Below, one piece after another: positions 25,836-36,038 of a DNA stretch of 64,000 bases. Position 1 is the stretch's first letter; the number at the start of each line of letters is the position of its first letter. Origin of the DNA: Methylobacter luteus IMV-B-3098 (GTDB lineage: Bacteria; Pseudomonadota; Gammaproteobacteria; Methylococcales; Methylomonadaceae). The notes under the pieces are model-generated. The model made no database searches, was not told where the DNA came from, and saw nothing but the letters and a program-made list of their open reading frames with translations. The DNA lies in NCBI RefSeq assembly GCF_000427625.1, contig NZ_KE386569.1, positions 1,388,216 to 1,452,215 of the forward strand. Reading direction: 5' to 3'. The translations under genes were made by a program, and so were the position numbers.

Positions 25836-26750
25836 ATGCGCATCCCGTTAGCCTACATCAGCATTATTTTAATTTGGGCCACTACGCCGCTGGCTATCAA
25901 ATGGAGCGGCGAAGGCCCGGGCTTTTTGTTCGGCGTGGCAGGCCGCATGAGTATCGGCGCCGCCTGCGTGGTAACTTTGCTGCTGCTCATGCGACAGCGC
26001 CTGGCCTGGCATCGCCAGGCTCGGCTGACCTATCTGGCCGTGGCCCTGCAAATCTATGGCTCCATGCTGGCGGTTTACTGGGCCGCGCAGTTCATCCCTT
26101 CCGGCTGGATTTCGGTGATATTCGGCTTGTCGCCCTTGATCACGGCGCTGCTGTCCGCCATCTGGCTGAGAGAGCGCAGCCTGACGCCGGGTAAATTGCT
26201 GTCTTACGGTTTTGGCATTGGCGGTCTGACGATCATGTTCGGTTCGGCCTTGCAATTCGGCCCGGAGGCGGTGCTGGGCATCGCCGGCGTGCTGGTTTCA
26301 GCCTTCCTGCAATCGGCCAGTGCCGTCTGGGTGCAGCGCATCCAGGCAAAATTGCCGGCCTTATCGCAGGTAGCCGGCGGCCTGCTGCTGGCCGTGCCGG
26401 CCTATTGGCTGACCTGGTGGCTAACTGACGGGCAGTGGCCGGCGTCTTTGCCGCCTGCCAGTCTGGCCTCGATCGTCTATTTGGGCGTCATCGCGACGAC
26501 AATCGGCTTCGTGCTTTATTACTATGTGCTGACCCATCTGGCCGCCACGCGCGTCGCCCTCATTACGCTGCTTTCGCCGGTGCTTGCGCTCATGCTGGGA
26601 CATACGGTCAACCATGAGCCTCTGACCATGAAGATCGCGACCGGCACGGCGTTGATCCTGGCGGCGCTCTTCATGCATGAGTATTTCGACAGAATAGTTG
26701 GCTATCTGGTCAGAAAAACGACAGCGAAGCGCCTGCGTTCTTCGGCATGA
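25836..26750 (+). CDS. EamA/DMT-superfamily transporter
   Basis: A 304-residue inner membrane protein with ten predicted hydrophobic helices in two repeated EamA halves (first half from residue 1, second from about 150). Typical features are IWATTPLAIKWSGEGPGFLFGVAGRM at the start and the repeat-end motif LSPLITALLSAIWLRE (first half), matched by LLSPVLALMLGHTVNHE (second half). The substrate is unknown. A basic C-terminal tail is cytoplasmic. It stands between the methyltransferase and fae. Confidence 0.85.
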   Translation: MRIPLAYISIILIWATTPLAIKWSGEGPGFLFGVAGRMSIGAACVVTLLLLMRQRLAWHRQARLTYLAVALQIYGSMLAVYWAAQFIPSGWISVIFGLSPLITALLSAIWLRERSLTPGKLLSYGFGIGGLTIMFGSALQFGPEAVLGIAGVLVSAFLQSASAVWVQRIQAKLPALSQVAGGLLLAVPAYWLTWWLTDGQWPASLPPASLASIVYLGVIATTIGFVLYYYVLTHLAATRVALITLLSPVLALMLGHTVNHEPLTMKIATGTALILAALFMHEYFDRIVGYLVRKTTAKRLRSSA

Positions 26751-26834
26751 GCTTGCCCGCCTGAAACTAATCCGGCCGACTATCTGTCTTTAGTGATTTA
26801 AGCTCAATTCATGAACTTAACAGGAGAAGCTGAA

Positions 26835-27353
26835 ATGAAAATGTCAAAAATAGACAAAGTACTGGTAAGTGAAGCTCTTGTGGGTGAAGGCAATGAAGTG
26901 GCTCATGTTGATCTGGTCATGGGGCCGCGCGGCAGCGCCGCGGAAACGGCGTTCTGTATCGCGCTGACCAATCAGAAACGCGGAGACAACGCTTTATTGG
27001 CGCTGGTGGCCCCTAATCTCATGGCCAAGCCCAATACCATCTTGTTTAATAAGGTGGAAATCAAAGACGCAAAACAGGCCACGCAAATGTTCGGACCGGC
27101 CCAGCGCGGCGTCGCCAAGGCGGTCACCGACAGCGTAAAGGCGGGCGTCATACCGATAGAGCAAGCCAACGATATCTTTATTTGCGTCGGCGTTTTCATC
27201 CACTGGGACGCCAAGGACGACGATAAAATCCAGGACTGGAACTATGAGGCCACGATGCTGGCGATCAAGCGTGCCGTTGAATGCCAACCGTCGCCCGAGG
27301 AAGTGATATCTCAGGAAGATGTCGTGCATCATCCGCTGGCGGCTCATGATTAA
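26835..27353 (+). CDS. fae: Formaldehyde-activating enzyme
   Basis: Condenses formaldehyde with tetrahydromethanopterin to methylene-H4MPT, a central step of methanotroph and methylotroph C1 oxidation. It is 172 residues and nearly full-length colinear with known Fae: [25 protein letters not shown] (with the catalytic His in EVAHVD), [44 protein letters not shown]. An AGGAG ribosome binding site sits about 9 bases before the chosen ATG; an upstream in-frame ATG lies before that site and is unlikely. It stands alone rather than in an H4MPT gene cluster. Confidence 0.95.
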   Translation: MKMSKIDKVLVSEALVGEGNEVAHVDLVMGPRGSAAETAFCIALTNQKRGDNALLALVAPNLMAKPNTILFNKVEIKDAKQATQMFGPAQRGVAKAVTDSVKAGVIPIEQANDIFICVGVFIHWDAKDDDKIQDWNYEATMLAIKRAVECQPSPEEVISQEDVVHHPLAAHD

Positions 27354-27367
27354 TTAGCGCCGCCAGC
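27335..27367 (+). terminator. fae: Stem-loop at the end of fae
   Basis: GCTGGCGGC (27335-27343) pairs perfectly with GCCGCCAGC (27359-27367) around a 15-base loop that contains the fae stop codon. Only a short T run follows, so it is a possible terminator or mRNA-stabilising hairpin. Confidence 0.45.
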
Positions 27368-27400
27368 GCATTTCCGTACGCATTCAATATATCAAGGCAT

Positions 27401-27456
27401 AACCACGAAGGACGCGAAGTTTTCTTCTCTGATTCTTCTTCGTGTTCTTCGTGGTT
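27401..27456. terminator. Long inverted repeat between convergent fae and the OFA transporter gene
   Basis: The arms 27401-27419 and 27438-27456 (AACCACGAAGGACGCGAAG and its near-inverse) pair over 19 bases with two mismatches. T-rich loop sequence suits bidirectional termination. AACCACGAAG-type sequences are also dispersed repeats in many genomes. Confidence 0.5.
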
Positions 27457-27474
27457 CATCAACCAGTTTATAGA

Positions 27475-28863
27475 TTACAGGCCGTCATATTCATCATTGA
27501 CTTCGTCGTGCTTGATATGATGTTTTTCATCGACGGCTCTGATGGCCAGATTGCACAAAAATCCCACTACCAGCAGCCCGGCCATGATATGCATGGTCAT
27601 ATTGTAGGCATCGGCCTTGGCAACACCCTGCGCAATCTGGCTTTCGCGCAGGTAATTGACCAGCACGGGCCCCGCGACGCCGGCCGTTGACCAGGCCGTC
27701 AGCAGCCTGCCGTGAATCGCGCCGACGTATTTGGTGCCGAAGATATCAGCCAGATAGGCGGGTATGGTTGAGAATCCGCCGCCGTACATGCTCATGATGA
27801 CCGCATAGCAAGCGACGAACAGCGCAACATTATGCATCTGGCCGGTATAAGGCACGCTGGAGTACAGCGCACAGCCCAACACGAAGAAGATGAAATAGGT
27901 AGTTTTCCTGCCCAGATAATCGGATAACGTGGACCAGACAAAGCGCCCGCCCATATTGAACAGACTCAGAAGTCCAACGAAAGCCGCGGCTCTTTCTGGC
28001 GTGAACTGGTCCTTGAACATCTCCTGGCTCATGGCCGAAGCCTGACCCAGCACACCGATGCCCGCCGTCACGTTCAGGCATAATACCAGCCACAGCAGAT
28101 AAAACTGTGGCGTTTTCAGCGCCTGATCGACATGCACGTGGTTGTTCGTGACCAGTTTGCTTTTCCGCGTTGACGGTTGATAACCTTCCGGCATCCAGCC
28201 TTCAATCGGCAGCCGGATCGAGAACGCGCCCATCATCATAATGACCAGATAAATTCCGCCCATCGTCATGAATGTTTCTGCAACGCCGACCGATGTCACT
28301 GATGCGAAATGTTTCATCAGAAACACACCCAGAGGCGCGCCTATCATCGCGCCGCCGCCGAATCCCATGATAGCCAGTCCGGTCGCCATGCCGCGACGAT
28401 CGGGAAACCATTTGATCAATGTCGAAACCGGAGATACATAACCCAGCCCCAATCCGATACCGCCCAGAACGCCGTACCCCAGATACAGCATCCAGATCTC
28501 ATGCAGCCAGACACCGGCCGCGGAAATAAAGAAGCCGCCGCTAAAGCACAAAGCGGCGCAGAACATCGTGACGCGCGGCCCGACTTTCTCCAGCCATTTG
28601 CCGGCAAAGGCCGCCGACAAGCCCAGAAATACGATGGCCAGGCTGAATATCCAGCCCAGTTCAGTCAACTTCCAGTCCTCGGGCAAGGATTCGGTTATGC
28701 CCAGCACTTTGGTTAACGGCAAATTGAATACACTGAACGCATAGACCTGCCCTATGCACAAATGCACAGCCAAAGCCGCAGGGGCAACCAGCCAACGATT
28801 AAAACCCGATTTTGCAATCGTCCTGTCTCTTGACAAAAAAGACATCGATCCCGTCGTGTTCAT
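27475..28863 (-). CDS. OFA-type MFS transporter
   Basis: A 462-residue major facilitator with 12 hydrophobic helices. It has the oxalate/formate antiporter family features: WLVAPAALAVHLCIGQVYAFSVFNLPL in helix 1, a loop motif GKWLEKVGPRV after helix 2, SPVSTLIKWFPDRRGMATGLAIMGFGGGAM in helices 4-5, and DYLGRKTTYFI after helix 8. The substrate cannot be assigned from sequence; small carboxylates such as oxalate, formate or related acids are possible. It is convergent with fae and transcribed from an AT-rich intergenic region containing two TATATTTT motifs. Confidence 0.85.
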   Translation of the reverse strand: MNTTGSMSFLSRDRTIAKSGFNRWLVAPAALAVHLCIGQVYAFSVFNLPLTKVLGITESLPEDWKLTELGWIFSLAIVFLGLSAAFAGKWLEKVGPRVTMFCAALCFSGGFFISAAGVWLHEIWMLYLGYGVLGGIGLGLGYVSPVSTLIKWFPDRRGMATGLAIMGFGGGAMIGAPLGVFLMKHFASVTSVGVAETFMTMGGIYLVIMMMGAFSIRLPIEGWMPEGYQPSTRKSKLVTNNHVHVDQALKTPQFYLLWLVLCLNVTAGIGVLGQASAMSQEMFKDQFTPERAAAFVGLLSLFNMGGRFVWSTLSDYLGRKTTYFIFFVLGCALYSSVPYTGQMHNVALFVACYAVIMSMYGGGFSTIPAYLADIFGTKYVGAIHGRLLTAWSTAGVAGPVLVNYLRESQIAQGVAKADAYNMTMHIMAGLLVVGFLCNLAIRAVDEKHHIKHDEVNDEYDGL

Positions 28864-29094
28864 AAACTATTTTTTCCTGTTATTGTTTGTTTTGTATGAG
28901 GGCCGGCCTGAATCCGACAAATAATGCGCCCCCCCCCGGCGCTAACGATGGTATAAAAACCGGGAGGGCTATATTTTACTGCACGCGGCTATATTTTTAA
29001 ATTTATGCGGAAAGGCAGTGATTGAGGCTTTTGAATGGTTCTGGGAATGTCGGCCGGAAGATACGGCTTAAAAAAGCTTGCCCGAAAGCATTTT

Positions 29095-29114
29095 GGGTCG
29101 AATAAATTCGACCC
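29095..29114. repeat. GGGTCGAAT palindrome
   Basis: GGGTCGAAT and ATTCGACCC are separated by two bases, followed by TAC. It is the same unit as at 23555-23592. It lies between the OFA transporter and RNase D genes. Confidence 0.6.
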
Positions 29115-29152
29115 TACAAAATTTCGTGGCCTTCGTGATGGAAATTTTTTAG

Positions 29153-30331
29153 TTATTGCGCAGCATCAGCTAAAGATGTTTTATTGATTATATTGAGCTT
29201 ATCGGATTCGATTCCGATCAAGAGGTCGCCCTTCAGCAATCCGACCAACTCCCTGCCGGCCATGCTGAAGCGCCAGCCGTGCAATAAAGGACAATCGTCA
29301 TCATCATTGAACAGCAGCACTTCCAGGTCTTTGCGTGTGGCAAGAATGGCCGGGTTCAACGAGTTTTCTTCGGCCCGTATTCTGACCAGTGCCGTTAAAA
29401 TATCCAGTATGGCTTCCTGCTGCTGCGTTTTTCTGGCGGGCCTGCCTTTTTCATTCAAAGGAATGGGCGGGCGCTGCTTGGCGTCATTGATCAACTGGCA
29501 CAGCACTTTTCCGTAGCGATTGACGGTGCGTTCGTTAATGCCGCGCACCTCGGCCAGGGCGCTAACGGTGCCTGGTTGAAGTTTTGCCAGTTCAAGCAGC
29601 AGATCATCACGCATAAGCCAGCTTCTGGGCCTGTCTTCAGTCTGAGCAGTACGTTCGCGCCATTCGCACAGCGTCTGAATGATCGATAGCTGTCTGCCTG
29701 TCAGTTTGTTTTTACCCTTGACTTTCAGCCAGGCTTTTTCCGGTGAAACCAGGTAGAGTTCGGGATCTTTCAATAACTCAAAATCACTTTTCAGCCAGTC
29801 AAAACGGCCGAGTTCCTGAAGCTTCTCGCACATGATCATGTAGACCTGACATAAATAAATCACGTCATCGGCGGCATAGCGCAACTGTTCCTCGCTTAAG
29901 GGCCGTACGGTCCAGTCGGTTCGCGTATGCGCCTTACTGAGATTGATATTCAGGAAACTGGAAACCAGCATGGCATAACCGGGATTATCCTGAAAGCCCA
30001 GCAGGGGTGCGGCTATCTGGGTATCGAAAATCGGCTCGGGAATACAACCTTTTAATTGAAAGAAAATCTCCAGATCCTGCCGGCTGGAATGGAAAACTTT
30101 AATGATCGAAGGATTGTACAAAGCATCGAAAAGTTCGTCTAAATCAGGCAGAGCGATGGGATCGACACAGGCTACCCATTCGGGCGTGGCAATCTGCAAC
30201 AGGCAGAACCTTGGAAAATAGGTTTTTTCTCTTAAAAACTCGGTATCCAGCGCCAGCCAGGGCTCTTTTAAAATCTGCTGGCACAGCGCGCTCAGCTTTT
30301 CAGGGGTATCAATGTATTGAATAGTAGTCAT
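29153..30331 (-). CDS. rnd: Ribonuclease D
   Basis: A 392-residue 3'-5' exoribonuclease for tRNA and small RNA end trimming. The DEDDy catalytic residues fall in LALDTEFLRE (Asp, Glu), FHSSRQDLEIF (Asp) and LRYAADDVIYL (Tyr and Asp). An HRDC domain follows (about 205-290: TLCEWRERTAQTEDRPRSWLMRDDLLLELAKLQP). The length is close to E. coli Rnd. It is divergently transcribed from the MBL-fold gene. Confidence 0.94.
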   Translation of the reverse strand: MTTIQYIDTPEKLSALCQQILKEPWLALDTEFLREKTYFPRFCLLQIATPEWVACVDPIALPDLDELFDALYNPSIIKVFHSSRQDLEIFFQLKGCIPEPIFDTQIAAPLLGFQDNPGYAMLVSSFLNINLSKAHTRTDWTVRPLSEEQLRYAADDVIYLCQVYMIMCEKLQELGRFDWLKSDFELLKDPELYLVSPEKAWLKVKGKNKLTGRQLSIIQTLCEWRERTAQTEDRPRSWLMRDDLLLELAKLQPGTVSALAEVRGINERTVNRYGKVLCQLINDAKQRPPIPLNEKGRPARKTQQQEAILDILTALVRIRAEENSLNPAILATRKDLEVLLFNDDDDCPLLHGWRFSMAGRELVGLLKGDLLIGIESDKLNIINKTSLADAAQ

Positions 30332-30446
30332 AATAAGTACAATAACAGTTTTTTTATCTTTAACCTACCCTTGGCGCCGAATTTGATCGAACAAGCCGCA
30401 TATCGACAGGTTGATGGTAAAATCTTTTAATTTATAGTCTGCCCAT

Positions 30447-31079
30447 ATGAAATACCGCATTATTCCCGTCACGGCCTTTCAGCAAAACTGTTCCTTACTG
30501 ATCTGCGAGCGAACCGGCAAGGCGGCTGCCGTCGATCCGGGTGGCGATATCGACCTGATTCTGGAAGTAATCGACAAGGAAAAAGCGGCGCTGGAAGCCA
30601 TTTTGCTGACGCATGGTCATATCGATCACATCGGCGGCACCTACGAACTGGCCTCTTTGCTTGATGTTCCCATTATCGGCCCCCACCGCGACGACCAGTT
30701 CTGGATTGAGGCAGTTGCATCCCAATGCCAGGCCTTTGGTTTTCCTGTCTGTCACGGATTTACGCCGACACGCTGGCTGGCGCATGGTGATAAGGTCGCA
30801 GTCGGTGAAGAAATACTGGAGGTATTGCATTGTCCGGGGCATACGCCCGGCCATGTGGTTTTTTATCACCGTCAATCGCAACTGGCGATTGTGGGGGACG
30901 TGCTGTTTAAAGGGTCAATCGGCAGGACCGATTTCCCTAAAGGCGATTTTCATACATTGATCAGTTCCATAAAAAACAATTTGTGGCCCCTGGGCGAGCA
31001 GGTCGCGTTTATTCCCGGCCACGGCCCGATGTCCACCTTTGGCGAGGAAATGCGTCATAATCCTTATGTCAGCGTTTAG
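30447..31079 (+). CDS. MBL-fold metallo-hydrolase (YcbL/glyoxalase II-like)
   Basis: A 210-residue cytosolic metallo-beta-lactamase-fold hydrolase. The zinc site is LTHGHIDHIGG (HxHxDH), with further ligands in HCPGHTPGH, GDVLFKGSIGR and IPGHGPMST. Similarity is to the short YcbL-type glyoxalase II enzymes. The physiological thioester is uncertain. Its end overlaps the convergent DbpA-domain gene by four bases. Confidence 0.88.
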   Translation: MKYRIIPVTAFQQNCSLLICERTGKAAAVDPGGDIDLILEVIDKEKAALEAILLTHGHIDHIGGTYELASLLDVPIIGPHRDDQFWIEAVASQCQAFGFPVCHGFTPTRWLAHGDKVAVGEEILEVLHCPGHTPGHVVFYHRQSQLAIVGDVLFKGSIGRTDFPKGDFHTLISSIKNNLWPLGEQVAFIPGHGPMSTFGEEMRHNPYVSV

Positions 31080-31684
31080 CCGCCCGCGCCGGATACATCC
31101 GTATTCTGGCTATCTGACTGAGGATTACGCTGACGCCCCCGCCGAAAATTACTTTTTCCACGCTTTTTACCGCTGCGCACTTTCACACGCGTTATGTTCA
31201 ATTTCTGCTGATTGATTTCCACCGCTTTCAGGTGCTGAAATATATCCGGCGGCATGCCGGCCGGCAATTCAATAATGGTATATAAACCGTGAATATCCAC
31301 TCTGTTGATATTTTTCTTATCGACGCCGGATTCTTCCACCAGGACCTTCCTGATTTCTTCTACCGTAACCAGATGGGCTCGACCCACGTCCAGGCGATAG
31401 CGCACCATCCTGACAGGCGGCAGATTGAGCTGCGGCAATATTCTTATTGCCGGCTTTTGCTCTTCCCATAAATCAACCGGTAGTCTGCTCACTGCCGGCT
31501 GATTTAAATACACCAACGCTGCAGCGCAGTCCAAAATATCCACATCCAGTTCAGCGGCTATTGCGCTGATTAAGATACGATGAGACTCCAGATTCTCGCT
31601 CTTTAGAATCTGCCGCAAACGATTTTTCAACGGTTCGGTCTGGTTGACCACCGGCTCCGCCGTTACACTATTCCTGTCATTCAT
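31076..31684 (-). CDS. Stand-alone DbpA/CsdA-type RNA-binding protein (DEAD-box helicase C-terminus without helicase)
   Basis: A 202-residue protein. The N-terminal part (about 18-62: LKNRLRQILKSENLESHRILISAIAAELDVDILDCAAALVYL) resembles the linker region after the helicase core of DeaD/CsdA. Residues about 93-166 (RYRLDVGRAHLVTVEEIRKVLVEE...INRVDIHGLYTIIELP) match the DbpA RNA-binding domain. A basic, glycine-rich tail follows (RSGKKRGKSNFRRGRQRN). No DEAD-box core is present and none is encoded upstream. It starts cleanly with ATG, downstream of surA on the same strand. It probably binds RNA; its target is unknown. Confidence 0.7.
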   Translation of the reverse strand: MNDRNSVTAEPVVNQTEPLKNRLRQILKSENLESHRILISAIAAELDVDILDCAAALVYLNQPAVSRLPVDLWEEQKPAIRILPQLNLPPVRMVRYRLDVGRAHLVTVEEIRKVLVEESGVDKKNINRVDIHGLYTIIELPAGMPPDIFQHLKAVEINQQKLNITRVKVRSGKKRGKSNFRRGRQRNPQSDSQNTDVSGAGG

Positions 31685-31720
31685 CCTGTTCTACAATCGA
31701 TCACTGTTAACCGCGCTACT

Positions 31721-33010
31721 TTAGAGCCTATCCTGGTAAATTTCCACAAATGCTTCATCACGCAATCTGCGCATCCAAAGCTCGGTTTCTTCTTCAATTT
31801 TCCGTTTACGTATGGCATCCCTGACCATATTTTTTTTGAACTCCGTGCTGTTGTCTTTGTTTTCCCGCTCCAGAACCTGAATCAAGTGCCAGCCGAACTG
31901 TGTTTGCACGGGTTCGCTGATTTCATTGACGGACAGTTTTTCCATGGTTTCTTCAAACGGTTTGACCAGGTCACCGGGACCTACCCAATCAAGACTGCCG
32001 CCTTTTAATGCCGAGCCTTTGTCATCGGAATGAGCGCGCGCCAATGCCGCAAAATCCTCACCGTTGGCCAACCGCTCTTTCAATGCCAGCAACCGTTTTC
32101 TTGCTTCGGCATCATCGACCAGTTCATTGGTTTTTATCAGAATATGGCGAACCTTGGTTTTGGTTACCATATGCTGATCCAAAGAGCCTTTTTGCTCCAG
32201 TAATTTAACGATATGAAAACCGCTCGGACTGCGAATAGGATCGGCTATATCGCCCGGCTTCATTTTACCGACCTCCTCGGCAAACATCGTCGGTATGTCG
32301 CCCATGGAACGCCAACCCAAATCGCCACCTTTCAGGGCATTGTCACCATCTGAATGACTCATGGCCGCTTCGGTAAAATCCTCGCCCGCGCGCAGTTTTT
32401 CAACCAGATTATCGGCCTTCGCCTTGGCTTTCTGTATTTCCTGAGCTGACGCGGCTTCCTGAACGGCGACCAGTATATGCCCGAGATGGTACTGGGTAGA
32501 CTCTTCGCCAATCTTGTCCTGCGTTTCCAGGTAGTGTTCGACTTCTCTGTCGGTCACTTTAATGCGTCCGCCTATTTCCCTGCCCCGTAGCTGACTGATG
32601 ATAATTTCATTACGTATATTGTCCAGAAAGCTTTGATAGCTAATGCCCTGCCTTTCCAGTTCGGACCGGAATTCCTGCAAATTCATGTTATTTCTTTGGG
32701 CAATCTCGGCAGCCTGGCCGTTCAGCATTTCCTCACTGACCGTAATGCCGGCTCTCTCCGCCAACTGACGCTGCAACTTATCGACAATCATTCTTTCCAG
32801 CACTTGTTTGCGCAGGATAAAGCTAGGCGGCATGACGGCGTTACTGGCTTCGATTCGCTGCCTGACAGCCGCCACCTCCCGCTCCAGTTCACGGTCAAGA
32901 ATGACATCATCCTCAACGACAGCGATTATTTTGTCCAGCTCTTCAGCGTGCGCGACAAAACTGCTGAAAAACAAACTACATAACAGTACAGGTGCAATCA
33001 ATCTTTTCAT
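31721..33010 (-). CDS. surA: Periplasmic peptidyl-prolyl isomerase/chaperone SurA
   Basis: A 429-residue outer-membrane-protein chaperone. The start was chosen to give a clear signal peptide ([22 protein letters not shown]); longer in-frame starts run into lptD. The SurA N domain follows ([21 protein letters not shown]), then two parvulin domains (about 185-285, beginning [10 protein letters not shown]; and about 295-395, beginning [10 protein letters not shown]) and a C-terminal helix. SurA assists LptD folding, which fits its place 13 bases after lptD. Confidence 0.95.
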   Translation of the reverse strand: MKRLIAPVLLCSLFFSSFVAHAEELDKIIAVVEDDVILDRELEREVAAVRQRIEASNAVMPPSFILRKQVLERMIVDKLQRQLAERAGITVSEEMLNGQAAEIAQRNNMNLQEFRSELERQGISYQSFLDNIRNEIIISQLRGREIGGRIKVTDREVEHYLETQDKIGEESTQYHLGHILVAVQEAASAQEIQKAKAKADNLVEKLRAGEDFTEAAMSHSDGDNALKGGDLGWRSMGDIPTMFAEEVGKMKPGDIADPIRSPSGFHIVKLLEQKGSLDQHMVTKTKVRHILIKTNELVDDAEARKRLLALKERLANGEDFAALARAHSDDKGSALKGGSLDWVGPGDLVKPFEETMEKLSVNEISEPVQTQFGWHLIQVLERENKDNSTEFKKNMVRDAIRKRKIEEETELWMRRLRDEAFVEIYQDRL

Positions 33011-33023
33011 ATTTTCTAAAAAA

Positions 33024-35930
33024 TTATCTTTCCGGCTTGCGGTAACCATAAATATTCTGTTCAAAGAACTCATCGAGTTTTTCTCCGACACCGGTCAGAC
33101 CTTTAAGCTCTATCTGGAAAAATACACCGGTCTGGCTTTCACCTTCCGGATCGAGCCTGCTTAGCTCAACATCACTGGCAGCAGTATTGCCAAATGCATC
33201 AGTGATTCTTGTATTAACCCAGCGCCGGCCGATCAGGCGGAAACGCCAGCAACAGTTCTCTTTCTCGAAGCCGATAAAGCTTTCCCGCGTAGCGTTATTG
33301 AGCAAGGAGTATTGCCAGCGTCCCACCGCATACCAGTTATCGTATATGGGCCAGTGAAATGAAATATCACTCTGGATAATGTCATTTCGCCGATCAGGAA
33401 AAGTCACTACGGTATTCTTTCTATACCGGTAGCCTATATTGAAAATCTCGCCGGGCTGATTAACATAATGAAACATGATATCGCCTCTGACGATGTCATT
33501 TATGTCAGGACTCCATTGAAGACCGCTATCAACCGATACATGATCCGTAAACCGGACATTTAGTTCACTCACCAGGTTCGAAAAGCTGCTGGTTTCAATC
33601 GGCCTGTTAACCGTGCATAACGGTGAGTAATAGTTGCCGCACAAGCCGACCTCCCTATCCCGGAAGTAGAAGATCTCGCCGATATCGAATCTTGCCCTTT
33701 CTTTGCCGGTTTCAGGATCAACCAGACGCGAAGTAACAGCGGCCGTAACCTGGTTGGCATCCTGCACCCTGTCGTTACCGCTGAAGCGGTTCTCCCTGAA
33801 CAGGCTGCTGAAGTTGAAATCATAGAGCGAAGTATCGAACAACGGAATATCGTCCTGATTATCCTTGGGAATATATAAATAGAACAACCTCGGCTCTATC
33901 GTGTGCATATAGGCGCTCTCGCCTAAATCGATTTCGCGCTCAAAAAACAGGCCGCCGTCGATAGAGGCTATAGGCAGCGTTCTGGAAATGGAATCCGGCT
34001 GGCCTAGATTTCTTGTTTGTTGTTCGCTTAACTCATATTGCGTGTGCTGCAAGGAAAGCCGGGGCCTTAAAAACGCGCCGGATGTTTCCAGCGGGAAACT
34101 GACCGACGGCTTGATGTTGAATCTCTGGCCATTTACCAATTCTTCATGTTGAAAATAAACATACTCGGCATTCATGGCCGTATCGAGCGGCATGAAGTCG
34201 AAACTGCGGTTCAGATTCAATATACTTTGCGGCAATCTCCGATAAGGACGATTTCGCTGCGGTATCGCTTTATCAATCGCCTGATAATTCTCAACCCGAT
34301 TGACGAATGAAATGCCTTCATCGTTATAACTGACATCCGCCTGACTATGTAAATAACTTAAATTGGTCAAGCTCAGCGCATTGCCCAAATCGTTGAAATA
34401 GTCCTTATCAGATACATAACTGAGGTCCATCTTCGAAGTGAGATGCGGCGTAAATCGGGCACTGTTTAAGAGCCTAGCGAAATACCGCGACTGTTCCCGT
34501 AATGAATCGTCTGGCAAAAATTCGAGACTTAGCTTGCCTTCCGTTATTTCGGATAGGTAACGAAAATCCCCTGCCAGCAACACGCCTCTTTTTGACAGAT
34601 AACGCGGCCTTAAAGTCGCATCATAGTTAGGCGCGATATTCCAGTAATAAGGCACTGAAAAATTGAATCCCGCTCGTTCCGTATTGCCAAAAGAAGGCGC
34701 CAGAAAGCCGGATATCCTTCGGTCATCGATAGGAAACGAAAGATACGGCGAATAAAACACAGGCGTACCTTTGAACTCCAGCCAGGCGTTTTTGGCTGAG
34801 CCTTTACCGGTCGCATCACTCAGTTTCAATTCGGACGCATGGACCACCCAGTCCTGATTGCCGGGACGACAGCTGGTGTAAGCAACGTCTTTATAACGCG
34901 ACAAGGTCTTGCTGTCACGGTAAACGACTTTCGCCCGGCCCCTGAGCGGTGCGGACGGCGATATAAACATCGTATCCCTCAATCTACCCTGATCAGTGGC
35001 CAGATTGAGCACGGCCGTATCGCTGTACAAGGCCAGCTCATCTTCGCTGTAATAAACATCACCCTGCAGATCGAGCGTTTCGGAAACCGTATCATAGCTC
35101 GCGGCATCCGACAGGATATGCTGATCGGCCCGACGAATCTGGACGTTGCCGAAGTAGCTGCTGATTTCAGCATCGAAAACTTCCGAGTAGTCCGACCGGA
35201 CCTCCAGCGGGGACGTTTCGCGCAGGTGTTTTTCCGGCACAAACTCCGGCGATACCGGAACATCCACCGCACAATTTGCCCACGGGTCATATTTCAGCTG
35301 TGTTTGTAAGGTATTAAAGATTCGTTCCTGTTGTAAATCAAATGCCGAATCCAGCAGATGAAATTGAGCCTCATCCGTTGCAACAACCTGCGCCTGACCT
35401 TTCGGATCGGCGCCAACCAATTTACAACTCCAGTTTTGGTTTTCTTCACCGGGCGCACAACTCCATCCCGGGCGCTGTTGCGTATCGGCAGCGCTGGCAG
35501 TTTTAGTGTTTTTTATCTCAACAGGAACGGGCTTGTTGGCATCGGTTACGACCGGACGTTTGACTACAACTTGCCGCTTATCCTGTTCGGATATAACCGG
35601 CTGTTCATCCGCCGCGGGTTCGGTCTCAGCCGGTCCGACCTCTTCAGCAGGTTTTGCCAGAACCGGTTCGGTTTCTTCGACAGGCTCGGAGGGAGTCACG
35701 GGCCGCTCCGCTTGGATGGGCTCAGGGATAACCGGTGGCTGAGTTTCTTCAATCGGTGCTGGTTGAGCAGGCACCTGCGCTTCAGTGGTTTTATCGGCTG
35801 GTTTTGCTTCGCCAACACAAACCCATCCCTTGCCGTCTTTGCTTTGTTCGCAATTCCAGGCTGCTTCATTGGCAAAACCGACAGGTGTGTAGAAAGAGGG
35901 TAAAAAGACCAGGAATAAGCGGCGACGCAT
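33024..35930 (-). CDS. lptD: LPS assembly outer membrane protein LptD, with extended N-terminal region
   Basis: A 968-residue outer membrane beta-barrel that inserts lipopolysaccharide into the outer leaflet. A signal peptide (about 1-20, ending GFA) comes first, then a short cysteine-containing segment ([16 protein letters not shown]). About 90 proline/glutamate-rich residues (about 43-135) follow, and a second cysteine segment ([19 protein letters not shown]). The OstA/LptA-like jellyroll is about 235-390 and the barrel runs to the end ([27 protein letters not shown]). E. coli LptD is 784 residues, so the low-complexity N-terminal region accounts for most of the extra length. It is coupled with surA and divergent from amgK. 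Confidence 0.93.
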   Translation of the reverse strand: MRRRLFLVFLPSFYTPVGFANEAAWNCEQSKDGKGWVCVGEAKPADKTTEAQVPAQPAPIEETQPPVIPEPIQAERPVTPSEPVEETEPVLAKPAEEVGPAETEPAADEQPVISEQDKRQVVVKRPVVTDANKPVPVEIKNTKTASAADTQQRPGWSCAPGEENQNWSCKLVGADPKGQAQVVATDEAQFHLLDSAFDLQQERIFNTLQTQLKYDPWANCAVDVPVSPEFVPEKHLRETSPLEVRSDYSEVFDAEISSYFGNVQIRRADQHILSDAASYDTVSETLDLQGDVYYSEDELALYSDTAVLNLATDQGRLRDTMFISPSAPLRGRAKVVYRDSKTLSRYKDVAYTSCRPGNQDWVVHASELKLSDATGKGSAKNAWLEFKGTPVFYSPYLSFPIDDRRISGFLAPSFGNTERAGFNFSVPYYWNIAPNYDATLRPRYLSKRGVLLAGDFRYLSEITEGKLSLEFLPDDSLREQSRYFARLLNSARFTPHLTSKMDLSYVSDKDYFNDLGNALSLTNLSYLHSQADVSYNDEGISFVNRVENYQAIDKAIPQRNRPYRRLPQSILNLNRSFDFMPLDTAMNAEYVYFQHEELVNGQRFNIKPSVSFPLETSGAFLRPRLSLQHTQYELSEQQTRNLGQPDSISRTLPIASIDGGLFFEREIDLGESAYMHTIEPRLFYLYIPKDNQDDIPLFDTSLYDFNFSSLFRENRFSGNDRVQDANQVTAAVTSRLVDPETGKERARFDIGEIFYFRDREVGLCGNYYSPLCTVNRPIETSSFSNLVSELNVRFTDHVSVDSGLQWSPDINDIVRGDIMFHYVNQPGEIFNIGYRYRKNTVVTFPDRRNDIIQSDISFHWPIYDNWYAVGRWQYSLLNNATRESFIGFEKENCCWRFRLIGRRWVNTRITDAFGNTAASDVELSRLDPEGESQTGVFFQIELKGLTGVGEKLDEFFEQNIYGYRKPER

Positions 35931-36038
35931 AGAGGATAGAAGTTTAGTAGCTTAATGAATCACAAATCGAATAAAATGCCGAATTCAACATTTTACCTTA
36001 ATTTACCGCAGCATTATAACTAAACTCTTCTATTCCCC

